A stretch of 5,299 nucleotides of DNA from Bifidobacteriaceae bacterium. GTDB taxonomy: Bacteria > Actinomycetota > Actinomycetes > Actinomycetales > WQXJ01. The notes under the pieces are model-generated. The model made no database searches and was not told the DNA's origin. It was given only the letters and a program-made list of their open reading frames with translations. Positions 1-4,962 of this stretch are shown here, in pieces; within the stretch, counting starts at the first letter, position 1; every line of letters begins with the position of its first letter. The position numbers were made by a program, and so were the translations under genes. The stretch spans positions 1 to 5,299 of the forward strand of contig JAISIU010000072.1 in the NCBI GenBank assembly GCA_031261885.1. The letters run 5' to 3'.

Positions 1-312
1 GAGACCAATCCGGCCGCCTACCTCCCAGACCTCGCCAGATCGTTAAACAACTACGCCAACCATTTCTCGGAAGTGGGCCAAAGACAGGAGGCGTTGGACC
101 CCGCCCGCCGCGCCGTGGAGATCTGTGAGGGGTTGGCGGAGACCAATCCGGCCGCCTACCTCCCAGGCCTCGCCACGTCGTCGTACAACCTCGCCCTCCA
201 TCTGGAAGAAACTGGAGACCTTGAGGGCGCCATCGAGCGGGCGGCACGCGCCGCCCAGCTCTACGACCAGCTGGCGGAAAACCTGCCGCAGCGGTTCAGC
301 GACAATCAACGC
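1..312 (+). repeat. Tandem 138-nt TPR coding repeat
   Basis: Positions 1-37 and 139-175 match at 36 of 37 bases (one A/G difference), exactly 138 nt (46 codons) apart. A third, degenerate copy starts in register at 277. The rest of each unit has diverged strongly, so the near-identical DNA is confined to the inter-helix segment ETNPAAYLP. More units probably lie upstream of the window. Confidence 0.85.
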
Positions 313-360
313 GATGCACACCAGCTACTAGACCGTCTGAAGGCCGCCGCCGGCCAGTGA
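1..360 (+). CDS. TPR-repeat protein, C-terminal fragment (5' end outside window)
   Basis: The frame is open from the first base, so this is the last 119 residues of a longer protein; the in-frame GTG at 73 is probably internal. The visible part is alpha-helical TPR-type repeat. The segment LAETNPAAYLP recurs with a 46-residue period: it begins in register at residue 1 (as ETNPAAYLPD), again at residue 47, and in degenerate form (ENLPQRFSD) at residue 93. Each is followed by a helix pair such as LARSLNNYANHFSEVGQRQE. Such 46-residue units occur in large actinobacterial TPR proteins, often joined to NB-ARC, CHAT or other signalling domains, but no such domain is visible here. TPRs mediate protein-protein contact; the actual role is unknown. 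Codon use is odd for the window: TTA at 43-45, AGA at 37-39 and 82-84, paired CTA at 325-330. The fold call is secure; the function is not. Confidence 0.85.
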   Translation, partial: ETNPAAYLPDLARSLNNYANHFSEVGQRQEALDPARRAVEICEGLAETNPAAYLPGLATSSYNLALHLEETGDLEGAIERAARAAQLYDQLAENLPQRFSDNQRDAHQLLDRLKAAAGQ

Positions 361-395
361 CCTGCCTATCCCGGCGCATCGGCATCGGCGGCGGC

Positions 396-412
396 CGTGC
401 GCGGGGCGCACG
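396..412 (+). terminator. Possible hairpin terminator after the TPR gene
   Basis: CGTGCGC at 396-402 can pair with GCGCACG at 406-412 across a GGG loop, starting 35 nt after the TPR stop codon. There is no T-tract, so it would have to act as a stem-only terminator of the kind proposed for high-GC actinomycetes. Evidence is weak. Confidence 0.3.
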
Positions 413-485
413 AGCACGGACACGAACCTGCGGGAGGGACGTACGGCATCGGGCGGGGGCGCGGGGGAACTGTACGCTTGACTAC

Positions 486-497
486 CGGACCGGTCCG
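486..497. promoter_or_regulatory. Perfect 12-bp palindrome, possible operator
   Basis: CGGACCGGTCCG is its own reverse complement. It begins 3 nt after the TTGACT box and 8 nt after the TACGCT box, so a dimeric regulator bound here would overlap the likely promoter or start site of tkt. No known operator consensus is recognised. Confidence 0.35.
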
Positions 498-508
498 CCC
501 CCAATCCC

Positions 509-520
509 GGGCGGCCGCCC
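509..520. promoter_or_regulatory. Second perfect 12-bp palindrome upstream of tkt
   Basis: GGGCGGCCGCCC is a perfect inverted repeat centred 23 bp from the palindrome at 486-497. The half-sites differ from the first one, so they are not copies of one operator. In such GC-rich DNA this one could easily be chance. Confidence 0.25.
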
Positions 521-542
521 CGTCATCGAACACCGAAAACGT

Positions 543-547
543 AAGGA
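543..547 (+). promoter_or_regulatory. Shine-Dalgarno-like AAGGA, distant from tkt start
   Basis: AAGGA lies 16 nt upstream of GTG 564, longer than the usual 5-10 nt. No better purine-rich site lies between, and the in-frame TGA at 552-554 rules out an earlier start. Either spacing is relaxed here or initiation does not depend on this site. The next in-frame alternative start is TTG at 573, which is no better placed. Confidence 0.35.
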
Positions 548-563
548 TGTGTGAGCACTTCCT

Positions 564-2681
564 GTGACTGAATTGAACTTCACCGATGCCGACCTTTTGG
601 CCATCGCCACCGCGAAGGCGCTGGCCGCGGACGCCGTCGACAAAGCCGGCAACGGCCACCCCGGCACCGCGATCTCACTCGCCCCGGCCGCCTACCTGCT
701 CTACCAGCACATCATGCGCGCCGACCCGGCCGACCCGACCTGGGTGGGCCGCGACCGGTTCGTGCTCTCCGCCGGCCACTCCTCGTTGACCCAGTACATC
801 GAGCTGTTCCTCGCCGGGTACGGCCTGGAACTGACCGACCTCGAGCAGCTGCGGCAGAAGGGCTCGCTGACCCCCGGCCACCCCGAATACCGGCACACGG
901 CCGGCGTCGAGATGACCACCGGGCCGCTCGGCGCGGGCCTCGCCTCCGCCGTCGGCATGGCCATGGCCGCCCGCTACGAACGCGGCCTGTTCGACCCGGC
1001 CGCCCCGGCCGGGACCTCGCCGTTCGACCACTCGGTGTTCGTCATCGCCGGCGACGGCTGCCTCCAGGAAGGCGTCACGGCCGAGGCCTGCTCGCTGGCC
1101 GGCACGCAGAAGCTCGGCAACCTCGTCCTCATCTACGACTCGAACCGCATCTCGATCGAGGGCGACGTCAACGTCGCCTTCACCGAGAACGTGCTGGCCC
1201 GCTACGAGGCCTACGGCTGGCACACGCAAGAGGTGGACTGGACCGCCGGCGGGCAGTACCGCGAGGACCTCGGCGCCCTCGACGACGCCATCCACCAGGC
1301 CCTGGCCGTCACGGACAAGCCGTCCATCATCAAGCTCGACACGATCATCGGCTGGCCGGCCCCGACCAAGGCCGGCACGGGCGGCATCCACGGCTCCAAG
1401 CTCGGCGCCGACGAGACCGCCGGCCTGAAGAAGGCCCTGGGCCTCGACCCGGCCAAGTCCTTCGACGTGCCGGCCGACCTCCTGGCCCACACGCGCCAGG
1501 CCGTGGCCCGCGGCGCGGCCGCCCACCAGGCCTGGAACAAGGACTTCGAGGCCTGGCGGGCCCGCGAGCCCGAGCGGGCGGCGCTGTTCGACCGGCTGCA
1601 GTCCGGCAAGTTGCCCGAGGGTTGGGACGCCGCCCTGCCGGCCTTCGCCGCGGGCGAGTCCATCGCGACGCGCGCCGCCTCCGGCAAGGTGCTGACCGCC
1701 ATCGGCCCCGCCCTGCCGGAACTGTGGGGCGGCTCGGCCGACCTCGCCGGCTCGAACAACACGACGATGGCCGGACAGCCGTCCTTCCTCCCCGAGACCG
1801 TGGACGATGGCGCGTGGCCGGGCGGGCCGTACGGCCGCACCCTCCACTTCGGCATCCGCGAGCACGCGATGGGCTCGATCCTCAACGGCATCGTGCTGCA
1901 CGGCCCGACCAGGGCGTACGGCGGCACGTTCTTCGTCTTCTCCGACTACATGCGCCCGCCGGTCCGGCTGGCCGCGCTCATGGGGATCGACCCGATCTTC
2001 GTGTGGACGCACGATTCGATCGGCGTCGGCGAGGACGGCCCCACCCACCAGCCGATCGAGCAGCTCGCCTCCCTGCGCGCCATCCCGAACATGGCCGTCG
2101 TCCGGCCTTGCGACGCCAACGAGACGGCCGCCGCCTGGAAGGCCGCGCTCGAGCAGACGTCGCAGCCCGTCGGCCTCGTGCTGACGCGCCAGAACCTGCC
2201 CGTGCTGAACCGCGTCTCCGGTCCCGGCGCCGACGGCGAGGGCGAGGCCTACGCCCCGGCCTCCGGCCTGGCGCGCGGCGGCTACGTCCTCGCGGACGCC
2301 CCGGCTGGCCTGAAGCTCGACGTGCTGCTTCTGGCCACGGGCTCTGAGGTGTCGCTGGCACTGGGCGCGCGCGACCTGCTTCAGGCCGACGGGATCGGCG
2401 CGCGCGTCGTGTCCCTGCCGTGCCTCGAATGGTTCAAGGCCCAGGACGCCGCCTACCGCGAGTCCGTGCTGCCAGCCGCCGTCAAGGCCCGCGTGGCCGT
2501 CGAGGCCGCGAGCCCGATGGGCTGGCGCGAGTGGGTCGGCGACGCCGGCCGCACGGTCACGATCGACCACTTCGGGGCCTCCGCGCCGGCCGGCCTGCTC
2601 CAGGCCGAGTACGGCTTCACGCCGGAGAACGTCGCCGCCAAGGCGCGTGAGTCGATCCAGGCCGCGAAGACATGCTGCTGA
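564..2681 (+). CDS. tkt: Transketolase
   Basis: Thiamine-diphosphate enzyme that moves two-carbon ketol units between sugar phosphates in the non-oxidative pentose phosphate pathway, in the cytosol; 705 residues, the usual length. The N-terminal cofactor domain (about 8-340) shows GHPG at 31-34, GHSS at 71-74, GHPE at 105-108, GPLG at 120-123, and the ThDP/metal motif GDG (163-165) ending at N194 of YDSNRISIEGD. H276 lies in IHGSKLG. The pyrimidine domain (about 363-545) shows TRAASG (369-374), SADLAGSN (391-398), the catalytic Glu E433 in FGIREHAM, THDSIGVGEDGPTHQP (482-497; H483, D491, H495) and R542 in LTRQNLP. The C-terminal domain carries ATGSEVSLAL. All key residues are present. GTG at 564 is the first possible start, because TGA lies in frame at 552-554. 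The C-terminus ends in an odd KTCC. tal is not adjacent, and the gene converges on rbpA. Confidence 0.97.
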   Translation: MTELNFTDADLLAIATAKALAADAVDKAGNGHPGTAISLAPAAYLLYQHIMRADPADPTWVGRDRFVLSAGHSSLTQYIELFLAGYGLELTDLEQLRQKGSLTPGHPEYRHTAGVEMTTGPLGAGLASAVGMAMAARYERGLFDPAAPAGTSPFDHSVFVIAGDGCLQEGVTAEACSLAGTQKLGNLVLIYDSNRISIEGDVNVAFTENVLARYEAYGWHTQEVDWTAGGQYREDLGALDDAIHQALAVTDKPSIIKLDTIIGWPAPTKAGTGGIHGSKLGADETAGLKKALGLDPAKSFDVPADLLAHTRQAVARGAAAHQAWNKDFEAWRAREPERAALFDRLQSGKLPEGWDAALPAFAAGESIATRAASGKVLTAIGPALPELWGGSADLAGSNNTTMAGQPSFLPETVDDGAWPGGPYGRTLHFGIREHAMGSILNGIVLHGPTRAYGGTFFVFSDYMRPPVRLAALMGIDPIFVWTHDSIGVGEDGPTHQPIEQLASLRAIPNMAVVRPCDANETAAAWKAALEQTSQPVGLVLTRQNLPVLNRVSGPGADGEGEAYAPASGLARGGYVLADAPAGLKLDVLLLATGSEVSLALGARDLLQADGIGARVVSLPCLEWFKAQDAAYRESVLPAAVKARVAVEAASPMGWREWVGDAGRTVTIDHFGASAPAGLLQAEYGFTPENVAAKARESIQAAKTCC

Positions 2682-2722
2682 TCCGCGACTGACCTGCGGC
2701 TCACCGCCGTGTGAGCGCAACG

Positions 2723-2762
2723 AGAAGGGGCCCCGCCGGGTGTTACCGGTGGGACCCCTTCT
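2723..2762. terminator. Strong hairpin terminator between convergent tkt and rbpA
   Basis: A 17-position stem pairs 2723-2739 with 2746-2762 around a 6-nt loop (GTGTTA). It has one C-A mismatch and one G-U wobble; the outer eight pairs (AGAAGGGG with CCCCTTCT) are perfect. On the + strand it is followed by the T-rich stretch GGTTTGTCTT and lies 42 nt after the tkt stop, so it fits an intrinsic terminator for tkt. On the minus strand it lies about 58 nt after the rbpA stop with a poorer tail, so it may also stop rbpA transcription. Confidence 0.8.
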
Positions 2763-2798
2763 GGTTTGTCTTGAGCCCGGATTGGCGGAGCGGCCGGT

Positions 2799-2812
2799 GC
2801 CCGATGCCGGGC
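2799..2812 (-). terminator. Small hairpin just after the rbpA stop
   Basis: GCCCG (2799-2803) and CGGGC (2808-2812) form a 5-bp stem with a 4-nt loop, 7 nt past the rbpA stop codon on the minus strand. There is no T-tract. It is short, and the larger hairpin further on is the more likely end of the transcript. Confidence 0.2.
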
Positions 2813-2819
2813 GGCGCGG

Positions 2820-3389
2820 CTACTTCTTGGCGCCGGCCTTCGCGGGAGCCTTCTTCGCGGACGGCTTGGACTTGGCCGGAGCCGTCTTCGCGGCCGCCTT
2901 GGACGCGGCGGGCGCCTTGGCCGGGGCCTTCTTCGCGGCCGGCTTCTTGGTGGCCGGCTTCTTCGCGGTGGCCTTCTGGGCCGTGGCCGAGTCCTTCTGC
3001 TGGGCGCTCTTCTGGGCCAGCACCTTGGCCGTGGCCTTGCCGCGCACGGAGCGGCGCGCCCTGAGGTTGGACAGCGCCTCCTCCAGCAGCTTGGCGCCGT
3101 CCTCGTCGGTGCGGCGCTCCTTCACGTAGGCCAGGTGCGTCTTGTACGGCTCGTTGCGCGGCGGCGCGGGCGGGTTGTTCGGGTCCGGGCCGGCCGGCAG
3201 GCCGCACCGCGGGCAGTCCCACAGCGCCGGGACCGTCGTGTTGGGGTCGTCGATGAAGCTGGGCCGCGTCTCATGCCCGTTGGCGCACCAGAACGAAACT
3301 GTGATGCGCGGAGCGGACTCGCCACGCTCCGCCTCCCCCATGGGGCCCGCGCCCACGCGCGACCCCCGGATGGCGCTGCCGCCAGACAT
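2820..3389 (-). CDS. rbpA: RNA polymerase-binding protein RbpA with long Lys/Ala/Pro-rich tail
   Basis: RbpA binds RNA polymerase and principal-type sigma factors and stabilises the open promoter complex. Residues 1-112 match the Streptomyces-type family: AIRGSRVGAGPMGEAERGES (6-25), the putative zinc set C35, H39, C59 and C62 (CANGHE and CPRCG), the basic/proline linker NNPPAPPRNEPYKTH (71-85), and the sigma-interaction helices YVKERRTDEDGAKLLEEAL (88-106). Family members usually end near 110-125 residues. This one runs to 189, with a tail (about 113-189) holding roughly 21 Lys, many Ala and Pro, and almost no acidic residues, in AKKP/AKKAPAK repeats. ATG 3389 is well supported by a GGAGG site 5 nt upstream and by N-terminal similarity. 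The gene lies 141 nt downstream of secG on the same strand and converges with tkt. The identity is firm; the tail's role is unknown. Confidence 0.95.
   Translation of the reverse strand: MSGGSAIRGSRVGAGPMGEAERGESAPRITVSFWCANGHETRPSFIDDPNTTVPALWDCPRCGLPAGPDPNNPPAPPRNEPYKTHLAYVKERRTDEDGAKLLEEALSNLRARRSVRGKATAKVLAQKSAQQKDSATAQKATAKKPATKKPAAKKAPAKAPAASKAAAKTAPAKSKPSAKKAPAKAGAKK
2823..2981 (-). repeat. Low-complexity AKK/PAK repeat region in rbpA
   Basis: This stretch encodes residues 137-189 of RbpA, built from short units such as ATKKP, AAKKAPAK and SAKKAPAK. At the DNA level GCCTTCTTCGCGG (+ strand) recurs exactly at 2848-2860 and 2926-2938, with related GGCTTCTT copies nearby. Such low-complexity DNA is prone to slippage, so tail length may vary between strains. 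Confidence 0.7.
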
Positions 3390-3394
3390 GGTTT

Positions 3395-3399
3395 CCTCC
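3395..3399 (-). promoter_or_regulatory. Shine-Dalgarno of rbpA
   Basis: GGAGG on the minus strand sits 5 nt before ATG 3389. It is the strongest ribosome-binding site in the window and settles the start of rbpA. Confidence 0.85.
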
Positions 3400-3441
3400 A
3401 GTGGATCAGATGAGATGGTGGGCCGCTGGGGCCCATGGCGT

Positions 3442-3461
3442 GGCGCGCGTCGCCGCGCGCC
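3442..3461 (-). promoter_or_regulatory. GC-only hairpin with GNRA-type loop upstream of rbpA
   Basis: On the minus strand GGCGCGCG pairs perfectly with CGCGCGCC around GCGA, which fits the stable GNRA tetraloop class. It ends 52 nt upstream of the rbpA start. A second, 6-bp stem (TGGGCC 3419-3424 with GGCCCA 3430-3435) lies between it and the ribosome-binding site. They could be leader structures of rbpA or part of a termination region after secG. Confidence 0.45.
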
Positions 3462-3504
3462 GGGATGGGGCGGTAAGTGAAAGGGGGTGTGAAGGTCCCG
3501 AGGC

Positions 3505-3523
3505 GCGGGCCGCGCCGGCCCGC
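3505..3523 (-). terminator. Hairpin just after the secG stop
   Basis: GCGGGCC and GGCCCGC form a perfect 7-bp stem with a 5-nt loop, 7 nt after the secG stop codon. There is no T-tract. It may be a partial terminator between secG and rbpA, which would imply separate or reduced transcription of rbpA, or only a 3' stabilising stem. Confidence 0.4.
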
Positions 3524-3530
3524 TGGTGCG

Positions 3531-3776
3531 TCAGGACTTGAAGCGCGCCAACAGCCCGAGCGCGATCACGGCCAGCGTCCACAGCAGCCCGACGGCCACC
3601 GTGATGCGGTTCAGGTTCTTCTCCGCCACGCCCGAGGAACCGAGGTTCGAGGAGATGCCGCCACCGAACAGGTCCGACAAGCCGCCGCCCTTGCCCTTGT
3701 GCATCAAGATCAGCAGGATCTCGAACGCACTGGTCAGCAGCAGCAGCACTTCCAGCACATGCTTGAGAACGGTCAC
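3531..3776 (-). CDS. secG: Preprotein translocase subunit SecG
   Basis: Small membrane subunit of the SecYEG channel that helps SecA-driven protein export across the cytoplasmic membrane. The 81-residue product has the family layout: a first membrane helix at about 5-26 (VLEVLLLLTSAFEILLILM), the glycine-rich cytosolic loop with KGKGGGLSDLFGGGISSNLG (27-46), the motif GVAEKNLNRIT (49-59), then a second membrane helix at about 60-77 and a short basic end (ARFKS). GTG 3776 is the first possible start, because TGA lies in frame three codons upstream. An AAGGA sequence lies 12 nt upstream, somewhat far. In many actinobacteria secG follows tpiA; here the upstream gene is an oxidoreductase 103 nt away, and rbpA follows. 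Confidence 0.95.
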   Translation of the reverse strand: MTVLKHVLEVLLLLTSAFEILLILMHKGKGGGLSDLFGGGISSNLGSSGVAEKNLNRITVAVGLLWTLAVIALGLLARFKS

Positions 3777-3788
3777 GGCGTTTCAGTT

Positions 3789-3793
3789 TCCTT
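3789..3793 (-). promoter_or_regulatory. Shine-Dalgarno-like AAGGA of secG
   Basis: Within AAAAGGAAACTG on the minus strand, AAGGA lies 12 nt before GTG 3776. The spacing is longer than ideal, but no other site is available, and an in-frame TGA prevents an earlier start. Confidence 0.45.
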
Positions 3794-3840
3794 TTGGGCT
3801 GTAGGTTGCGGGCGCCGGGGTGCGCCGACATATCGGATCA

Positions 3841-3846
3841 ATAGTA
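3841..3846 (-). promoter_or_regulatory. Possible -10 box of the secG promoter
   Basis: TACTAT (minus strand) matches the actinobacterial TANNNT form and is preceded by TG. It sits in an unusually AT-rich patch (3829-3847) within GC-rich DNA. No good -35 box is seen 16-19 bp upstream. A start about 7 nt downstream would give a leader of nearly 60 nt. Confidence 0.35.
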
Positions 3847-3857
3847 CACGCTGAGGC

Positions 3858-3874
3858 GGGCCCCTCCGGGACCC
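3858..3874 (-). terminator. Hairpin after the oxidoreductase stop
   Basis: On the minus strand GGGTCCC (3874-3868) pairs with GGGGCCC (3864-3858), including one G-U, around a GGA loop, 5 nt after the stop codon. There is no T-tract. Together with the AT-rich patch beyond it, this suggests transcription may end here and restart for secG. Confidence 0.4.
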
Positions 3875-3879
3875 CGGGT

Positions 3880-4878
3880 TCACGGGATCAGCAGCAGCTT
3901 GCCCGTGGTGGCGCGCGATTCGAGCGCGGCATGGGCCTGGGCGGCCTGCTCGAGCGGGAACTCCTGGCCGATCTTCACGGTCAGCTCGCCGCGGGCCGCG
4001 GCGCCGAACACGCGCTCGGCCCGCTCCACGAGCTCCTCGCGCGTCGCGACGTAGTCCGCGAGCGTGGGCCGTGTCAGGTAGAGGGAGCCGTGGGCGTTCA
4101 GTTCCTGCGGGTCCAGGGGCGGGACCTGGCCGGAGGCGCCCCCGAACAGCACGAGCGTGCCGCGCCGCCGCAGCGAGGCGAGCGACGCCTTGAACGTGTC
4201 CTTGCCGATGCCGTCGAACACGACGTGGACGCCGCGCCCGCCGGTCCGGTCTTTGACGGCCTTCGGCAGGTCCGTGGCCAGGTCGCGCATCGTGCCGAGT
4301 ACGAGCACGTCACCGCTCGGCACGCCGAGCGCCGTGAGCGACGCGGCCTTGGCGGCGTCGCCGACCGTGGCGATGAGCCGCGCGCCCGTCTCGTGGATCA
4401 TCTGCGCGGCCAGGGAGCCGACACCGCCGGCCGCGGCGTACAGCAGCACGTCCTGGCCGGCCTTCACGGGGAACGTCGAGCGGACCAGGTAGTCGGCCGT
4501 CAGGCCCTGCATCGGCAGCGCGGCCGCGACCTTCAGGTCGAGGCCCGGCGGCAGCAGGATGGCACGGGCCGCGTCGACGCGGACCAGCTCGGCGTAGCCG
4601 CCGGTCACGGACTCGGCGTAGGCGACCTTCTGGCCGACCTCGTAGCCGGAGTCCTCCAGGCCCTGGCCGAGCGCGGCGATCTCGCCTGCGCCCTCCGTGC
4701 CGGGAACGTGTGGGAACGGCACCTGGTAGACGCCGGAGCGGCGGTAGGTGTCGATGAAATTGACGCCGATGGCGGTGGGCTTGACGAGCAGCTCGCCGGG
4801 GCCGGGGGTCGGGTCGGGCAGGGTGACGTACTTCAGGACTTCGTGGCCACCGGGCCGCATCGCTTGTATGGCTCGCAT
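3880..4878 (-). CDS. NADPH:quinone oxidoreductase-like protein (zinc-independent MDR family)
   Basis: 332-residue medium-chain dehydrogenase/reductase of the quinone oxidoreductase (QOR) group, which reduces quinones or related electrophiles with NADPH; the true substrate is unknown. Seen in order: the N-terminal GroES-like part with PDPTPGPGELLVKPTAIGVN (21-40), FIDTYRRSGVY (41-51) and VPGTEGAGEI (58-67); the QOR signature QGLTADYLV (124-132); the nucleotide-binding AAAGGVGSLAAQ (148-159) and ATVGDAAKAASL (170-181); RPTLADYVATREEL (270-283) near the end; and ATTGKLLL at the C-terminus. The cysteine ligands of zinc alcohol dehydrogenases are absent. The frame stays open to an ATG at 4953, but MRAIQ at 4878 is the family-like start and sits directly behind a TANNNT box. 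It is divergent from the response regulator gene and upstream of secG. Confidence 0.9.
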   Translation of the reverse strand: MRAIQAMRPGGHEVLKYVTLPDPTPGPGELLVKPTAIGVNFIDTYRRSGVYQVPFPHVPGTEGAGEIAALGQGLEDSGYEVGQKVAYAESVTGGYAELVRVDAARAILLPPGLDLKVAAALPMQGLTADYLVRSTFPVKAGQDVLLYAAAGGVGSLAAQMIHETGARLIATVGDAAKAASLTALGVPSGDVLVLGTMRDLATDLPKAVKDRTGGRGVHVVFDGIGKDTFKASLASLRRRGTLVLFGGASGQVPPLDPQELNAHGSLYLTRPTLADYVATREELVERAERVFGAAARGELTVKIGQEFPLEQAAQAHAALESRATTGKLLLIP

Positions 4879-4884
4879 GGCCCC

Positions 4885-4890
4885 AGCGTA
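4885..4890 (-). promoter_or_regulatory. Candidate -10 box for a leaderless oxidoreductase mRNA
   Basis: TACGCT on the minus strand fits TANNNT and ends 6 nt before the A of ATG 4878, so transcription could start at the ATG itself. Leaderless mRNAs with this geometry are common in actinobacteria. A weak -35 (ACGACA, 4 of 6 to TTGACA) lies 19 bp upstream, and no proper Shine-Dalgarno is seen, which fits this reading. Confidence 0.45.
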
Positions 4891-4956
4891 GCCCGCTCGC
4901 CCACCCCGGTGTCGTTCACTCGCCGTCATGCCATTCGAGCCGCGGCGTGGCACGAT

Positions 4957-4960
4957 GGAG
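4957..4960 (+). promoter_or_regulatory. GGAG close to the response regulator start
   Basis: GGAG ends only 2 nt before GTG 4963, closer than a normal Shine-Dalgarno. The ATG at 4955 is out of frame and stops after three codons, and no other in-frame start lies nearby upstream. Initiation may be leaderless or use a cramped site. Confidence 0.35.
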
Positions 4961-4962
4961 AC

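Larger units (their letters stand above)
361..563 (+). promoter_or_regulatory. Non-coding tkt upstream region with promoter-like boxes
   Basis: This 203-bp gap has no credible gene. It must hold the tkt promoter unless tkt is read through from the TPR gene. Two overlapping candidates are visible. TTGACT at 478-483 resembles a -35 box, but only a poor -10 (CAATCC, 502-507) lies 18 bp downstream. TACGCT at 473-478 fits the actinobacterial TANNNT -10 form and follows a TG, but lacks a -35 box. Both sit immediately upstream of the palindromes at 486-497 and 509-520. The exact start site cannot be chosen from the sequence. Confidence 0.4.

Noticed and set aside
73..75. GTG at 73 as the start of a short TPR protein
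   Set aside because: The frame is open to base 1 and encodes another TPR unit in register, so this GTG is internal.
1..276. Repeats considered as a CRISPR array or mobile repeat
   Set aside because: The repeat keeps an exact 46-codon reading frame and encodes TPR helices; there are no spacer-like units.
366..659. Minus-strand frame covering the tkt upstream region
   Set aside because: It overlaps the start of tkt, has Arg/Gly/Pro-rich composition and no recognisable family.
1622..2347. 241-codon + strand frame inside tkt
   Set aside because: A shifted frame of tkt giving an Arg-rich, low-complexity product; no frameshift is needed because the tkt frame is intact.
675..2720. Very long open frame (681 codons) antisense to tkt
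   Set aside because: The tkt frame matches its family end to end with all catalytic motifs. The antisense product is Arg/Gly/Ala-rich with no recognisable domain, as expected opposite a GC-rich gene.
2823..3053. RbpA tail as a frameshift artefact or separate gene
   Set aside because: The frame is continuous from the conserved core to the stop. A frameshift would normally give Arg/Pro-rich GC noise, not ordered AKK/PAK repeats in Lys AAG codons. A sequencing error cannot be fully excluded.
2647..3129. Plus-strand frame opposite rbpA with Ala/Phe-rich membrane-like sequence
   Set aside because: The hydrophobic pattern is the complement of the Lys/Ala codons in the RbpA tail (AAG read as CTT/TTC). 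RbpA is clearly the real gene.
4879..4953. 25-residue N-terminal extension of the oxidoreductase from ATG 4953
   Set aside because: Family members start at MRAIQ-type sequence, and the extension would cover the probable -10 box and nearly all of the divergent intergenic region.
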